A stretch of 64,000 bases of DNA from Cloeon dipterum (lineage: Eukaryota; Arthropoda; Insecta; Ephemeroptera; Baetidae): assembly GCF_949628265.1 (NCBI RefSeq), contig NC_088788.1, positions 18,352,001 to 18,416,000 of the forward strand, given 5' to 3'. The notes under the pieces are model-generated. The model was not told the DNA's origin and searched no databases. It saw only the letters and a list, made by a program, of their open reading frames with translations. Made by a program: the position numbers and the translations under genes. Positions 1 through 14,230 of the stretch are shown in pieces. Position 1 is the first letter of the stretch. Every line of letters starts with the position of its first letter.

Positions 1-264
1 AAAATATGTTTATTGCTAGAACTGTGAATTTTAAAACCGAAATTTGTTTGTATTGTAATTAACCATTTTTTAGCTTCCAATCATCACGGAACCATCCAAT
101 AAGCATTAATTTTGTCTTGAATTTCCAAAACCAAGCAATAGTGAATTTCTTAGCCATGCGAGAGAATTTTTAAAAAAATTTCAAAACTCGTGAAAATTGT
201 CAGCCAAAAAATCTCACGATCAGTTCGGAACATGCTGAATTTCTTGATGAAAAATGAAACGAAC

Positions 265-3200
265 CTGAGCAACTCCGACCCTGGCCAGAAGTTCCCTGAA
301 TGTGGCAGCGTCCATCAGGCTGTCAACTATGGCACGCCACGAGGCCATGCACTTGGGCTCCATTTGGAAGAAGGCAGGGTCAAGCAGCAGCTCCAGCGCT
401 TCCCTCCGCCAGGCGCGCCTGGTGTATTGGAAGGCGGCCACGGCTGCCAGCAGTTGGGAGCAGGCCCTGAACGCGGGTGCGTTCCTGACGCTGTGGTTCC
501 GCAGGTACGGGAAAACGTGGGTCAGCACTCCAGCCAGCAGGGTGGCGGCACGTTCCTTGTCCTGGCTGCCGAACGCCACGTCCAGCAGCTGCGCCAGGGT
601 CGTGGCCAAGGCGGCCAACGCCGCCACGCTGTGATCCAGACTTTCCTCTTCAGTTCGTACGGCCAAATTTCTGCGCAGCCACGTTGTTTGTTCCAGACCT
701 GAAGCAGCCAAGCCGGAACACGTTTCCACTAACTGGAAATAATATTTTTTAATTAATAAAAAAGAGATAATGAATGAAAATCTTTATTAGACAACAGCTT
801 TGTTAGCTAATAATAAAGGTAAAGATAAACTTAAATGGCTAGTACTAGTGAAAATATAAGGAAATAAACCTAAAAAAGTTTTAAACACAAAAATAAACTT
901 ACAAATAGCAATGTTAGCCCAGGCTTAAATGAACCTCCTAATAACACCTAAAATTCCTTATTCGTAGAGATAATAGATATTTAATTTTCAACTTTGTGCG
1001 GCACAGAATAGAGGGAAAGGTTTTTTCATTCGTTGCGACTCTACAGCAAATGGTCACTATTTTGGACGGTAGTTTGAAAAGATTATAAGTATTTAGACGG
1101 TTACTTATGTGAAATTTTCACCCAAATTAAACACAAGTTTTTATTTTTGGTTTCGTTTATTTATTTTTTATTTGGTTTCGTCTTTTTTATTTTACCGCTT
1201 TTTGAAGAGTCATGGTGCACTACTAACCGCCTAGATGAGCCTTAATTTTTTGTAGGATAATATACTTACTAAAATCGAATTACTTCAATGACCTTGGATT
1301 TGAAATAATTATTAACGACGAGACGGATTTTGCAAATAAATATTGTCAATTCCAAATCTCGAGTTCTAACCATCAGAATTGCAAAAACTACACATCGTTA
1401 TACTCCTCTTGACTTCCCCTGGTCAGCTGAAGGGTTTACACGGTGCTTACCTTCCCCCTTTCAACCTCCATGCTACAATTTTAATTGCAAAAATATACTT
1501 TGCTTCCTCAGGGCTTAATTCGCACATAACATACAGGATAACTATTTTAAGGATATTTTCAAAATTCTTAAATTATGAGCTCATTTACACAATTTTAATT
1601 TTTAACTTCTGAGTGAAATCAACCACAGTCAAAAGTAGTCTGTAATTGTACAGCAATGTGAATGTGTGTAAAAATCAGTTCTCTTACCTTTGCAACAGTG
1701 TCCTGGACAGGCTTTGCGTCCTTCTTGTCCACAGACACTTGCGGAAGAATACTGCCAAGCAAATCAAGCGCCATGAACGGCGTCGGCGGGACCAAAGCAG
1801 CGCAGTCCCTGAGAAGCGAAAGAAGACTAGACCAACTATCAGCCAGTTGCGCGGGAGTGGCTCTTTGCAGATAGCAATCGATGAATTGCAGGAGGCTGAC
1901 CTCTATTGATTGTCCCTGGTGAAAAATTTATTTTAAATTTAAAAAAAAGGTAAAATGATGTTAACATTCCAATTTTAAATGCAAGATATTTATGAAATAA
2001 ACTAAATAAAATATTTAAGACAGGAAAAATTAGTAGATGTATTGAGAAATTTTCCCAACATAGTACATCCAGTATTGAAAAAGATAAATCAGAGAGTAAC
2101 AAAAAAAATGCAATCGAAATTATTATTTAAAATCTTAAAATTCATTCGATATGACAACTTACGAGTTGTGGTGGTTGCTTTAACACCGATGCGGCCGTGG
2201 TGACAAGTTTTTCTAGAGGCAGCACCCTGATGCTGGAGACAAGATCTACGAGTTCATCCTGGCCAGAGCCGTTTGAAGCTGCAACCGCGGCGATGGCGGC
2301 AACAAAAGCATTGCTGTGATGGAGCGCAACGGGGCCCAGAAAGTGCGCTATTTGCTGTCGTATCGATCGGGGAGATCCAAGAACATGGCCCTCCGAGGAG
2401 GCATTGGACACCGCTGTCCACAAGCGGACAGCGCACGCGACGAAACGGTGCATGTTTGCCAACACAGATCTGCGAGCTTCAGTCAGAGATTCGCCTTTGG
2501 GAGCTTCCTGTGGGTTATCATAAACATTTCTGTTTGCATGAAATGCATCCTCAGCAAGAGCAAGTTTTAATCTATTTCATGTCTGCAAGACGAATGTTTT
2601 TTTATGTGATTTGATTTCTTTTTTAAATATTTTTATCTAACGTGAACTTTTCTGTTTCAAGTTTATTTTTAACTAAATGAACTTGAGATACAACAACTCA
2701 CTTGGAAAGCAGCTGCAGCTGATTCAAGGAGGCAAAAGTGCAGCAAGGCTGCCAGGGCTTCGAACTGAGTGGTGACGTACTGCGCTGGCAAACAACAATG
2801 CTGGGGGCCGATTTCGCTGTAGAAGGTGGCAACCCGCTCCAGGTTTGTGCACACCAGACTGGCCGCATTGAGCACAACGTGGGGCAGCGCGGGCCCCATG
2901 TAGGGAAGGGCGGCCGTCAGCATGGAGGTCCAGCTCTGGTGCAGGTGGCCACTGTGCTCGGCTTTCAGCGCGGCACTCACGGCGGCCACAAATTTGGGCT
3001 GCTGGGGCACCGGCAAGCCCGGAACGTAGGTCAGTCGGTGGCCTGTGGGCGCGGTGGCCCCTTCGGCGGAGGACGTGGCAGCCCTCTTGGCAGCCTGCTC
3101 CTCCAGCACCACCAGGGCCAGCACCAGGCGCAGCAGTTGACTCTGGGAGGCCTCTTCATGCGCGGGCGGCCGCTGCGGGCAGTTGGCCGTGCCACCGCAC

Positions 3201-6200
3201 AAATTGAAAATCAGGATTTCTTCGGTGAATGACTCCTGCCTCGGCCGGTGCACAGAGGCCAACAGTAATGAGAGGGCAGTTTGTGGCAGGCGGCACCGCT
3301 GCAGAAGGTCGCCGAGGTACTGGCCCAGACCTCGCCCACCGTCTCTTGCCAAGGCTGCCAGTTCTGTGAGGATCAAAGTCAGCAGTTCCGCAGCTGCAAG
3401 TTGGACTTGCCTGAAAATTGAAGGAAATTTAATTAATTTATACCATTTGTCTTAGAAGTGTTAATTTAAAAGTGTTTTTTTCTGTGTATCCTATTTTCAA
3501 TTGGGCATCAAATGAACGTGATTCAAGCAATTTTAAGACTTTGAAATAGGCTTAAAACTGTCTTAAAATTGCTATAAATGGTCTACATCACCCTTGAATT
3601 GACTTAAACACAAACAAAAAATCAGTGAAGTATTCATCGTTAATGATTTAACATCCTGAAGTGTTCAATATGAAATTAACTAAGAATTATATCAAAATTT
3701 TAGATATAAAATGGAAATGATATTGTGTTTATTCAACTCATCTTGTTCGCCAAAAAAACATGTTAAAATCCCAAACCTAGCATTTGCACAAACCTGTTAG
3801 CTGATAGTTCTGTTTCAGTTAGTCTCGCTTGTCCCAGGTTTGGGTAAAAACTGCGAGTGTACCACAGAAGGGAAGACACGACAGCCTCCAAAAACATGCT
3901 ACTCCTGGCAGAAGCCATCCATTCAGCAGCGAGTTCGCCTGAAAAGCTCTGGCCGCTGTTTGCTGCCTGCGCGTGCCGAGCCAGAAGCGTAACCAGAGCT
4001 GAAAAAAATTCAGAGATGATGAAAATAATAAATGAAAAAGGTATAGAAATCATACAAAGTGATTTAATGTAAATGACATTTTACAATGGCTTCTCCTACA
4101 GTCAAAACAAAAAAATGAATGAATGAAGCCGAATAATGTCGAGAAATATGATCATCTCAACTTTCAACCAACAAGGACAAATCTGAATATTTCATCACCA
4201 AAAATACATTCCTCAAGTGAAAATTTAAAGTCCTTCCTTATAAATATTGTTTTAATTCTTGCCTGGTCCTCTTCCACCAGCCAGAGCCAGTCCAGTCGAT
4301 GCCGTGGAGGAGAGAAAGGAACGAGGGGCAGCTAACAACAAGCCCCTAACAGCGTCAATGGCGTATAGAACTCTTCTGGCGTCGTAGACCTGGCAGTAAA
4401 GCAGGAAGTGCGAGTGCATGGAGTGGACAGTGCAGCTTGGGGTCCGTGGTTCCTGCGCCTCCACAGCCGAAATTAAATCTTGCAGCACACCCTCGACCTC
4501 GTCCCCTTCAGGCATCTGAAGGAAAATCACGATTTAATTGCAAAAAATCAAATCCTCTTGATCAAACTCACGGGATTAACTGTTAGGGACACTTCAAGCG
4601 GCTTTTCCACAGCCCTGAGAATGTTTCCCTCGGATATGCAATGGCCGTCTTCAGCGCCGATCAGCCTTGACACAGCGTACAGACGTCTGGCGACTACAGG
4701 ATTTGATCTGTCAGACACGTGGTATACGATGTGCCCATCTTGCGAGGTGACCGCGAGAATTTTCGCAGCCGAGTGCTGTCGGCCCAGCACGGTGGATGAG
4801 TGAGAAACGGTCGCGTGCCGCAGTCCTAATCTCGCACTGCCCGGAGCCAAGAGAACCATCAAAAGCGGCTCCAAGAGACGGCCCGTATCACCTCTCAAGA
4901 GGGCCTGTTGCAGCCACGCTTGCGCTTGCAGTCGAAGGGGGCCAGGTGACCGCTTCAAATTGTCCAGCATTTTGAAAAGGCATCTAATCAAAAGACAACA
5001 AAAATCAGACTTGAAATTTGCATAGGAAAACATTTAAGTTAGGGTGTTTTTACGATAGGGTTGAGGGCATTTCCACGTGATTTTAAAAGTAACGTGCCCA
5101 ATTTTGTTTTTACATAATACTGATGATGATATCAATAACATGTTCCCTGAAAGTTTCAGCCAGATAGCTCATATATTTTGACTGGAAACTGGCACTTGAA
5201 GAAACGTGAAACTAGTATTTTTATCTCCCCTCCAAATTAGAATATTGACGTGACTTTTTCACTACCTAACGAGTGATGATTCTCGTCACTGTAAAATTGT
5301 CAAGGGTTGAAAGGGGAATGGGGGTTGAGAATGGGCACGCTACTTTAGAAATAACGTATCAATTACCCTCAATCCTATCGCAAAACAACCTTTAACTCGC
5401 TTAACTTCTTCTTTGATAGTTTAACTAAGAAAATTCTAATTTTTGTTGGTTTAACCGGTTTAAATTACTATTGGTAAAAACCGGCAAACAATATGTTGAA
5501 AACACAATTATTAGGATAGATAAGACAGCATAATATCAAGTTTACTATCAAATATCCTGTTGTGAACATTATCAACAAATGTTTTCAACACATTTCCAAA
5601 ACCACAATTTCCTTGTATTAATCTGATAATCGAATTGGACTTCCCACACATTTCAATTTCTTATTTATTTGAGTCTTTGGTTCAAGATTACCTGTCCAAG
5701 CATCTTGTGTTTGGTGTATCACTAGGTTCTCTGCTCAAATGCCAAAGAGTGGAGAATCGCTCGAATGCTTCTGCAGCTTCTTGCGAGTCATGCTCTGCAG
5801 TCAGCGCCAGGGCCAGAACATCCTCCACAATATCACAGTCAGGCAGCGCGTTGTGCAGCCGCAACAGCAAATTGGAGCACTGCAAATGGTCAGCGGGACT
5901 AGAAGCACCAAGGTCCTCCCACAAAAGCTTGGTTGCTGTCGGAAAAACTGATGTTCTTTTCGCAATAAACTCTACTTGCTGAGGAGTTAGCGGAGGTCTG
6001 ATCACGACGGCAACAGTCCCTGTACTTGTTTCCTAATGTTACAATCGTATTCAATGTTAGTTTTAAATTTTCAACTCACTTTTAAAATCATTCAAAAGGA
6101 AAAGAGGAACTACCATCAAACAGAGTTTGAAATAAGATTAAAATTTGTCAAAAACCCAAATTTTGGAGACTTGTATTTACCAGCAAGTTACGCGCCCATA

Positions 6201-9200
6201 ATGATCGATTAAAAAATCTAGAAAAATAAAACCTCTCCCGCAAGCCGAGTTGAATTTCTGCACGCGAATCCCAGAACACTTTACCATCAGGAAATTATGG
6301 AAAAATCCCTAATTTTCTTGAAAATTACACATGTCATCATTCGATTCATCTTGCTGAGCACGCCAAATATTTTTAGTCCGATCAGAAAAAATGGCCCTTC
6401 TAAATTCCCTACAAATTTGAATTTCAAAATTACGGAGCCAACTACAAATAAGAGAAATTATTCCTTTGGCAAAGTCTAATCTTTTATCAAACACTATTAT
6501 CAAATGGTAGCGAAAACACACCACAATGACCGTATTAAAAGTCAGACTTAATCTACAAAAAAATCAAAATGCGTGTTACCTGATTTGCTGGCACGGCTTG
6601 CAAGAGGGCCAAAAGGTCTAAAAGCGTGGAAGCTGCCAAAAGCCTTAACGCATGAGGCTTTGGAAGGCCGGCAGTCAGGACGAGAAGAGACTGCAGCCAC
6701 GCAGAGGGGCTTTCGAGGGAACTGGGCATTTCTAAGGGTTGTGTGCCGAGCGAGGGAAATGACGAAAGCTCTACCAAGAGACGGCACGCTTCGATAAATG
6801 CCTCTTGCGGCCAGTCTTCTCTGGCGATTGCCAGAGGCGAGTTGATCGTCGCTCGGCCAGGTCGGGTTAGTCTTGTCGAAGAAGCGGCTTGTCCAAGGCA
6901 CTCCTGCAAACGGGCCTCCAGGTCGTTATGCCCAAAAATATCCTCGTTGAGCAAGTGTTGGAAGGCAGAGGTTATGTCTGTGTTTTCTGTGACCACCCTT
7001 TTTGCTACTAGTCTGGAATTTTGCCAAGAAAAAATTGTGACACACGATATGTAATTAAATAAGTCATAATGACACTTAAAATATTTCAAGAATTTAAATT
7101 TTCATGAAATTTGATTATTGCATGAAATACAGGTTTACAAGAAAACTTGTAGTATTTAACGTTCTAGTTTTTGGCGAAAAGCGGTAGAAATTTTTGATTG
7201 GATAATTCGATTTTCAGTCATTTGTTTAAAAGTAATTTTAACCTTTGGAGTTCCTAAACTCGCAAAAACCACCAAATCAAAATTTCCCCCACGTGATATT
7301 TCTTTGTGTACAAAATGAATTCAATATTTTAGACTAAAAACTAAAACGTCGAATCCTTGCAAGCACCTACCTGTGTGAAAAATTAGTTGATCTTAACTAC
7401 TGAAAATTTTCTAGCAAGTTTTTACTTAAATTTTATACTGTTTATTCAGCTATCTAGTGATTTTTCAAATTAGTTAGGAGCTGGAAGTGTTTGATTTGAG
7501 AAAACGTCTGGGAAAACGACATTAATTTATTCAGAATTTTCAAGCAGCAAGAAATGCTATTTGATAAAAATTGTATTGAGAATTCTAACCTGACGAAAAA
7601 TTCTTGGAATTGCGTTAAGCACTCGGCGATTAAGGGGGCAGGCTGCTTGATCTCTTGGGTCACTTCAGGCCACGTTTGCTGCCGAGTCGTCTCCTCAGTT
7701 TCCGTGTAGACCGGCAGCGAAGTTGATTCAGAGGCGCCTTCTTCATGGTTGACGACAATAACCGGCATCGAAGCGGTGGTTTCCGTAGTGCTGTTAGAGG
7801 CCAGCAACGCCTCCGCTTCCAACGAGTCACTCAGCTCGACCAAAGTGGAGTCATCGTCGTCCAGTTCCTCCGACGCCGCCGAGGTCAAGTCAGGCGCGGC
7901 GTCCGTTTCCCTCACCTCGGATCCGACGCTGACCTCGCTCGTGCGCTCATCCTGGTCGTTCAGTCTACCGACCCCTCCTGGCTGGACTCGCTCCAACACT
8001 TGTCTGCAAAGGCTCAGTCCAGCAGCTAGCTCTGACGGGTGCAGACGTTCGCAGTGCTTAGACAGCGCTGCCAGGATTCTGAGGAAGAGACTCGGCAGGT
8101 GGTGGGTCGGGGTATCAGCATAGGCGTCCAACGCCACTGTTTTCAGTAAAAAGAGGGTTAGGGCGCTCGCTTCGTGCACGTCAGGAATGCCGGAGCCGAC
8201 GGTTTTCACGTCTTTGGAAGGCTCTGAGGGATTCTCAGCTGCAGTCTCGAAAAGTGTCCCAGCCAGCCGCCAAACATGATCAGGCTCCAAAGCTCCAAAA
8301 ACTAAACTCGCAGCCTGAAATATAACATGAAAAAAATGTTTGAACTTAAAAAATTTTCAAATTGGTCAGCTCTGAGCGGATTTATTTGGAATTTATTTAA
8401 AGCTAAAAACATTTTAATTAAAAGTTCGTGATTTTGAATATTTTTCACTAAAAATTTCACCGATAGCTATTAAATATGTAAGCCGAGAGGAATGACCGCG
8501 AGCAAGCTCTCGTCAGGGTTAAAATCCAGTGGTTATTCTCCCCACCACCATCGGGCACAACCCCCAATCTTTGGACACTTCAAACGCCGATTCGGACACT
8601 AGCTCAAATTGTGCAACTCCCTCAATGACGCCTACAAAAGCAGTTCTGGAACTTTCCAGAACCTTCTCTCGCACAAATTTACAAAATTACGACAAATTCA
8701 TTCTGGACTGTGCAACCACCTATTAATTTGCAACATTCTGTAACCTACGCCACCAGATCTCAAAACCCCTTGTTGATTTTGTGAAATTAAGGTAGTTGAG
8801 TTACATCGTCGTGATTCATTCAACCGACACCTACTCCTACAACCCTGACATATTAAAAAATAAAACTTGAGGTTTTAGTAACCTTGATTTTAGTTAGCAA
8901 GCTATATATCCGTAAATGCAGGAATTCAATATCTTAACGCGAGAGCTATATATTTGATAAAAATATCTATTCAAAATTTTATAGATAAATTTTTTACCTA
9001 TCGAAAAATCCAGACAATTTTTACCACAATTTTATCAAAATTTCGTGCGATTAACTGACCGATTTTAATTCATAGAAAAGTATGGGTACAGCTGTCTTAA
9101 AAGTCAACAAAAGGCAGAAATTTGCGTAAAACAGGAAAAATTTTAAAATAAAAATTATTATTACCAGAATTAAACCAGACAACCCTAATTTTTCAAAATC

Positions 9201-10761
9201 GATATACTTCTAAGTATTTTCTTTTGATTAAGGTTCAATTTATTTATTTATTGTACTGACCCTGGCAAGAATAATAATAATTCACAAAGACAAGGGCTTT
9301 AGAATAATACTGAGAAAAAACATTCTATAAAGTTCGCTTCTCACAATCAGCGAAGCAAAATATTGTGAGTTGACATTTTTTAGTATTTTTTTTTTAAATG
9401 AATGAAAACAATTATTACCTTAAGTCTGTTGGGGCCGTCTTCATGTCCATACAGCTTTCTAAGAACATCAGGGAGGGCTTGGTCGACAATTTTTCCACCA
9501 AGCTCAGGTCTGTCCAAAAGTGATACTAGGAGCCTAAAGGGCTTCAAAAAATCTTCGTCCTCAGTGGCCAACGCTGCTGTAACTGCGGCCAAAAGATGCT
9601 TCTCGAAATCCGCAGCCAAAAGCCAGGCGAAGAGGCGTCGGTTGAGGCTGGCGTCTCTTCTCAAAAGTGCGCCCAGTGCTGCGGTCACGAGGGCTGCAGC
9701 CTCCTCCTGGGGCACTCGGTCCAGCGGGAGGGCCTGAAGGAGTAGGTCCAGAACGGCTCGCTGGACAAGCACGCTCGAGTCCTGCAAGGCGAGGCAAAGA
9801 GATTCTGTAGGCCCCACGAGGTGTTTCTGCTCCTCCAGAGGTTTCCGCCGCTCAAACCTCGCCAGGACGAAACTAACTGCCGGCAATCTGACCTGAATTA
9901 AGAAACGAAAATATTTAAAAACCTGATGCTAAAGATAGGAAATTGTTTAAAATTACCGAAGAGTGAGATGCGAGCACGTCCCAGAGGCATGCGTAAAACG
10001 AGTCTTTGCCGACTGCGTCACAGACGAGGTCCAGGAGGCCGGAGGTGCGGGCGAAGTGGTCTGAGCCCTCCTCCAGGGCGGGCAGCAGTCCGCACAGCAG
10101 CCCTGGCAGGGCCGGCACGAGCCGAGGGCCCAGGGGCACGAAATGGGTTTCGTAGAGGGACAACAGAGCAGGCCGGACGGTGATGGCCGCGTGCGGCAGT
10201 AGCGGAAACAGTCCGGACGCCCACACAAAGAGATCCCTGCTGAGTCGGGCGGTGCCCATACACTTAAGGATGACGTCATAGCACTCGAGGGCCTTTAGGT
10301 GCACTCCGGAGGGCAGAGCGGGGTGCAGACATTGCGCCAGGCGTTTTCCTATTTTGATCCGCTTCGGCACAACCTGGGAAATGAATAAATTAATGTGTTT
10401 AGCAGCTATGAGAGGAATATTAAAAGCAGCAGGCACGTTTTGCAAGCGCGATAAGGTGAAAAATGAGTGCGCACCTGAAACTTGGTGTGTGCCAAGAGGA
10501 CCTTGGTCAGTTTGCCAAGCGACGAGATCAAGTCGGCCCATTCTGACGTGAACTCGAACGATTTAAGGGCCTTGTCGACAGCGGCAGTGTAGCTGGAAAA
10601 CAAGTGGGCTAGATTAAGGTCAAATTAATAGTGTTGCCTAGCCAACGTCTCAAATGTCACCTTTCCGTGTTGACCAAGATAATAAATTAGGTTTAAACAA
10701 ACCTGCGATATTTGGGGTCCTTGGACATCAACTGGAATTCTTCCTCCACCGTACCACTCAT
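265..10761 (-). CDS. DOP1: DOP1/Dopey-family trafficking protein, N-terminal 1729 residues (3' end outside window)
   Basis: Large helical-repeat protein; family members work with MON2 on Golgi and endosome membranes in vesicle traffic. I assembled 14 exons: 10703-10761, 10475-10592, 9957-10373, 9419-9892, 7590-8314, 6580-7012, 5692-6032, 4572-4983, 4263-4515, 3794-3998, 2702-3410, 2163-2507, 1688-1915, 265-732. All phases close, giving 1729 codons. The N-terminus (MSGTVEEEFQLMSKDPKYR, then YTAAVDKALKSFEFTSEWAD and VVPKRIKIGKRLAQCLHPAL) is the typical Dopey N-terminal domain; exon 1688-1915 carries the family-like stretch SLLQFIDCYLQRA. Residues about 480-570 (exon 7590-8314) are rich in Asp, Glu, Ser and Thr and are probably disordered. 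The intron after 4263 starts with GC, not GT. The family is usually above 2000 residues, so the C-terminal part lies left of base 1. Identity is certain; some exon ends could shift by a few bases. Confidence 0.93.
8315..9418 (-). other. DOP1 intron, 1.1 kb
   Basis: Lies between the DOP1 exons ending at 9419 and beginning at 8314, both at phase 0. It is AT-rich. A 65-codon frame on the plus strand at 8529-8726 has no coding character. I see no nested gene or repeat. Confidence 0.6.
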
Positions 10762-11153
10762 TTTTCCCAGCTCATTTTACCGAATAGGGCGCAATAATAT
10801 TTGTACATCGAATTTAAATCCGAGTTCCGTTGTCAGTGCTAGTCACAAACATCTCTCGCAACAGCTGACTGTGCAGTGAATAGAGTGTGTGTGTGTGTGC
10901 TATACAGTGCAGGGCGCAGTAGTGTCAGTTTATGTATATCAGTTTAACCGGTTGATAAATAATTTCATACCGGTTTTATCAATTTTAGTTTGTTTTATAT
11001 TTTACTTACTATGATTTTTAAGTTGATACAGAAAAATTAGTTCCTCTTATCTAAAAATTGGGAAAGAGCTAAAATTTACCCAGGTTGCTATTTTAATTTC
11101 TGAGAAAATCGTCTTTCAAGTTTGCATGCCTATCAAGCGGCGAGCACTGTAAT

Positions 11154-11180
11154 TATATAAATATATATATATATATATAT
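11154..11180. repeat. AT dinucleotide microsatellite
   Basis: A short uninterrupted run of AT units in the AT-rich spacer between the DOP1 start (10761) and the UTP15 end (11725). The rest of that spacer (10762-11700) shows no gene; it should hold the DOP1 promoter, but I see no clear TATA box. Confidence 0.8.
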
Positions 11181-11702
11181 TTCCACTATTTTCTTACATT
11201 GAAAACAAAACCATTAAAGGAAAAAAATATGCCCTGAGTATTGGAAAAGAGCCGATATTTTCCGGGATTGCTGTTTAAAATTCTGATTGTATTAGCTCCA
11301 AAGTTTGCATACTAATCAATATATTTTGGTTTTGTCTCATCATCTCGTGATTTATTTCACCGGAGATGGTTAACTTACCTCATAATTTGTATGCCATTGG
11401 ATAGGTTCAAGAGGAATTGAAAAATAACATTTCCGTTGAAATTGGAAATTACGAGAAATTTGGAAAAATCTAAAATTTAACTTTTTCTTTTATTGCACAT
11501 GTATTTAAGCAACATCCCTCAGAACTCTTTTAGTTTCCTATTTTATGCACTATGTAATCACGCCTTAAATAATTAATTTATTAGAAAATACCATTAATTC
11601 AGTGCTGTAAGGTTAAAAAGCAATTAAAAGATTGGATTTAAAAATGTACGCGAAAAAGATTGGATTATTTTCAAATATCATTTTTTTTTTGGAAAAAATA
11701 AA

Positions 11703-11708
11703 TTTATT
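11703..11708 (-). terminator. Candidate polyadenylation signal of UTP15
   Basis: AATAAA on the minus strand, 17 bases past the UTP15 stop codon. It is the nearest canonical signal; others further left are possible. Confidence 0.45.
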
Positions 11709-11724
11709 GCTCATTATGTTTACT

Positions 11725-14230
11725 TTACAACGTTGATGGAAATTCTTCTGTGATGACAGAGGAGTCGTCGTTTGAAGTAGGGGCTAATTTGTGAGAATCT
11801 GATGCAATTTTCAGCATTTCCATGGCTCCTTGCAGTTCCAACAACTTGACTGTGAGCTGCTCCTCATCGTGAATTGTGCTCAACAGGTTGTTGCAGGCAT
11901 CAAGAGCCATTGGCATGTCATTAATTTCCTCGCCATATATATCTGCAAAACGAAAAAATTAAAATAAGAGGGGTGTTTGATAAAAATGAAGCTGACCTAT
12001 TAAAGTATTTGTAGCATCAATCAATGTTGGCATGTACTCAAAGTTTCCAATGTGCTTGGAGAAGAATTTCAAAATTTTGGCGATCTCGTGGTCGTCTTTT
12101 CCAGCCAGCGCAGTGGCGAGGCCTTTCCTCCTGAAATTTCACGATTCAACTCCTGGACCAACGTCAATTTGGGCTATATTCATTACCTAATCAACTCCTG
12201 CACCAGAGTGACGACTGACTCTGCTTTTCTTTTCGTATTGTACATGGCCATGGCGACGTCCAGAGCCTTGGAATATCGGTAAGAGCGGAGGTAGCGATCA
12301 ATATTCGACATCATCTGCCTCTCCTTCTCTGTAAAAGTGGTGTCTGCCTCTTGCAGGGGCTCAAACTCCCTCAGCTTTTGTTCCCGCTTCCTCCATTCTC
12401 TCAACGTGTAACGAATCCTCGGTGTTTTGCCTTTGCCGTCTTCCTCGATTTTCCTAGACACGGAGACCAGACCGTCGACCATTCCGACTGCCAGCACTTT
12501 GTCATTGGACTGAAAATTTACTCTTTAGAGTATTTGGCTTCATGAATTATCGTCCACTAATACCTCAATTCCAATACTAAGAATTGGTGATGAATAATTG
12601 AGAACATGGGCAGGCTGTAGGTCGGTCATGTCCGTGACTCGAACCCTCTTGTCCAACCCTCCAGAAAGAAGGCGCAGTCCGTCGCTTGCCATCGCCAAGC
12701 AGGTGATTGTTTTGTGGTGGGGCGTTATTCTGCTCAGCAACTTGCCACCAGCCAATGCGTCCCAAAAGCAGATATCCGTCCCACCTAAACAAAATTCAGT
12801 AAATATTTTTTTAATTGTTAAAATTAATGATTTCACCAAAAATTATATATCATACAATTTGTCTCATAAAAAAGAATCTGCATACCAAATATCATCATGA
12901 TTAGATCAAAAATTACTTTTTAATAAATTTTATAATGATAATCCCAATTGGGCTCGGAACTCGGAAATGATGCTCAGTTGTAAATTTTTTGCATGTTAGA
13001 GCAGAACGCAGGCTTCTGTTTCAATTAATTTTAGTTAAAAATAATATATTTTGCAAGAATTGCATTCAATTTGTAAAAAAATAATAAAATGAAATCTGGT
13101 TAGAAAATCAGCTTGTCTTCAAAGGATTACGATAGGTTCTTGATTTACGAATTTCAAAATACAAGCAAATGAAGCATGATTTAGCAAAAATAACTAATGC
13201 ATTCTTAAAAAACTCAATGAATTTGGAACCTATTAAATTTAACTCATCCTCACCTGCTGAAATGATGATGCTACCAGTTTTATTGAAAATGACGCTTTCA
13301 ACAGGAGCCCCATGGTCCAGGGTGAGGGCGACTTCGTTAGTTCTTGTGTCAAACATCATAACTTTCTTGTCATAGCTTCCAGAAACGACAATATCTGCAG
13401 AAACAGGGGACACGGCACCGGCTCGAACATAATCCTGAGGAACAAAGTAAGCAATCAGTTAGTAAATTTCAAATTCGAAGGGCTTAGAAAGCAGCATACC
13501 GTGTGATCTCTGTATTGAGCTACAATTTTCTCACTGGCAATGTCCCAAACTGCTGCAGACTTGTCGTCGGAGCAGCTGAAAAGCTGCGAGTTGTTGATGC
13601 AGAAGAAGCACCGATGCACTGGTCTATATTTGTATTGCACTCGTTAATTTCTGGTTAAGAAGGTTCTTTATAAATAACTACCCCTCATGACCCTTGAATA
13701 TTCTGAGAAGATTTTTGGAGCCAACATCGAATAATTTGACCTCGGCCTCGTCTCCACCAGCGCATATCAATTTTCCATCATGCCTAAATTTGCCTCCATA
13801 AGCCGTTTCTTTAAATCTAGTCAGACTTTTGTACACTGCTTTAGTAACTGGGTTGAAGATTTGTACCTAAATAACATAAAATACGAGATAAAAAAATCTG
13901 TAAACTTTTAATTTTTCTTGAAAACCTACCCTGACAGAGCAAGTTACTGCGAAATGATAAGGATCATTTGGGTTCACGTCGATGTAGTCGATTGGCCCAA
14001 AGTCTTTCAGTATCGCAGGAGCCTAAAATTGAAAACAAATTTATGTAAATAAAGAAAATAAATTTTATTTTGCAGTGAATGTGAATGGTTGAATTGAGGG
14101 GGTTAATGCTAAGTTAAGGCTGTATTTATCTATTACATACGGTGAATTTTTTCCAATAAATGGCTTCATCGCTGAGTTCTGGTTCGGTTTTGGTAAAAAC
14201 CTTAGTGTTCAAAGGTTTAAATGTTCCCAT
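11725..14230 (-). CDS. UTP15: U3 snoRNA-associated protein 15 homolog (UTP15), WD40 protein
   Basis: Nucleolar component of the small-subunit processome (the t-UTP/UTP-A group), needed for pre-rRNA transcription and 18S processing. Nine exons: 14141-14230, 13930-14022, 13682-13866, 13500-13623, 13254-13434, 12564-12784, 12187-12509, 11997-12130, 11725-11942. Phases close to 522 residues, close to the family size of about 520. WD repeats cover roughly residues 35-310; GGDEAEVKLFDV, SDDKSAAVWDIASEKIVAQY and SGSYDKKVMMFDTRTNEV are clear blades. Exons from 12509 onward (KVLAVGMVDGLVSVSRK, YLRSYRYSKALDVAM) encode the Utp15 C-terminal helical domain. The start is the first in-frame ATG of exon 1 (MGTFKPLNTKVF), as expected for this family. 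It is transcribed towards DOP1 in the same direction. Confidence 0.95.

Noticed and set aside
9926-10279. Several Arg/Pro-rich frames over the second to fourth DOP1 exons
   Set aside because: Alternative frames of DOP1; only the Leu-rich minus frame splices in phase and matches the family.
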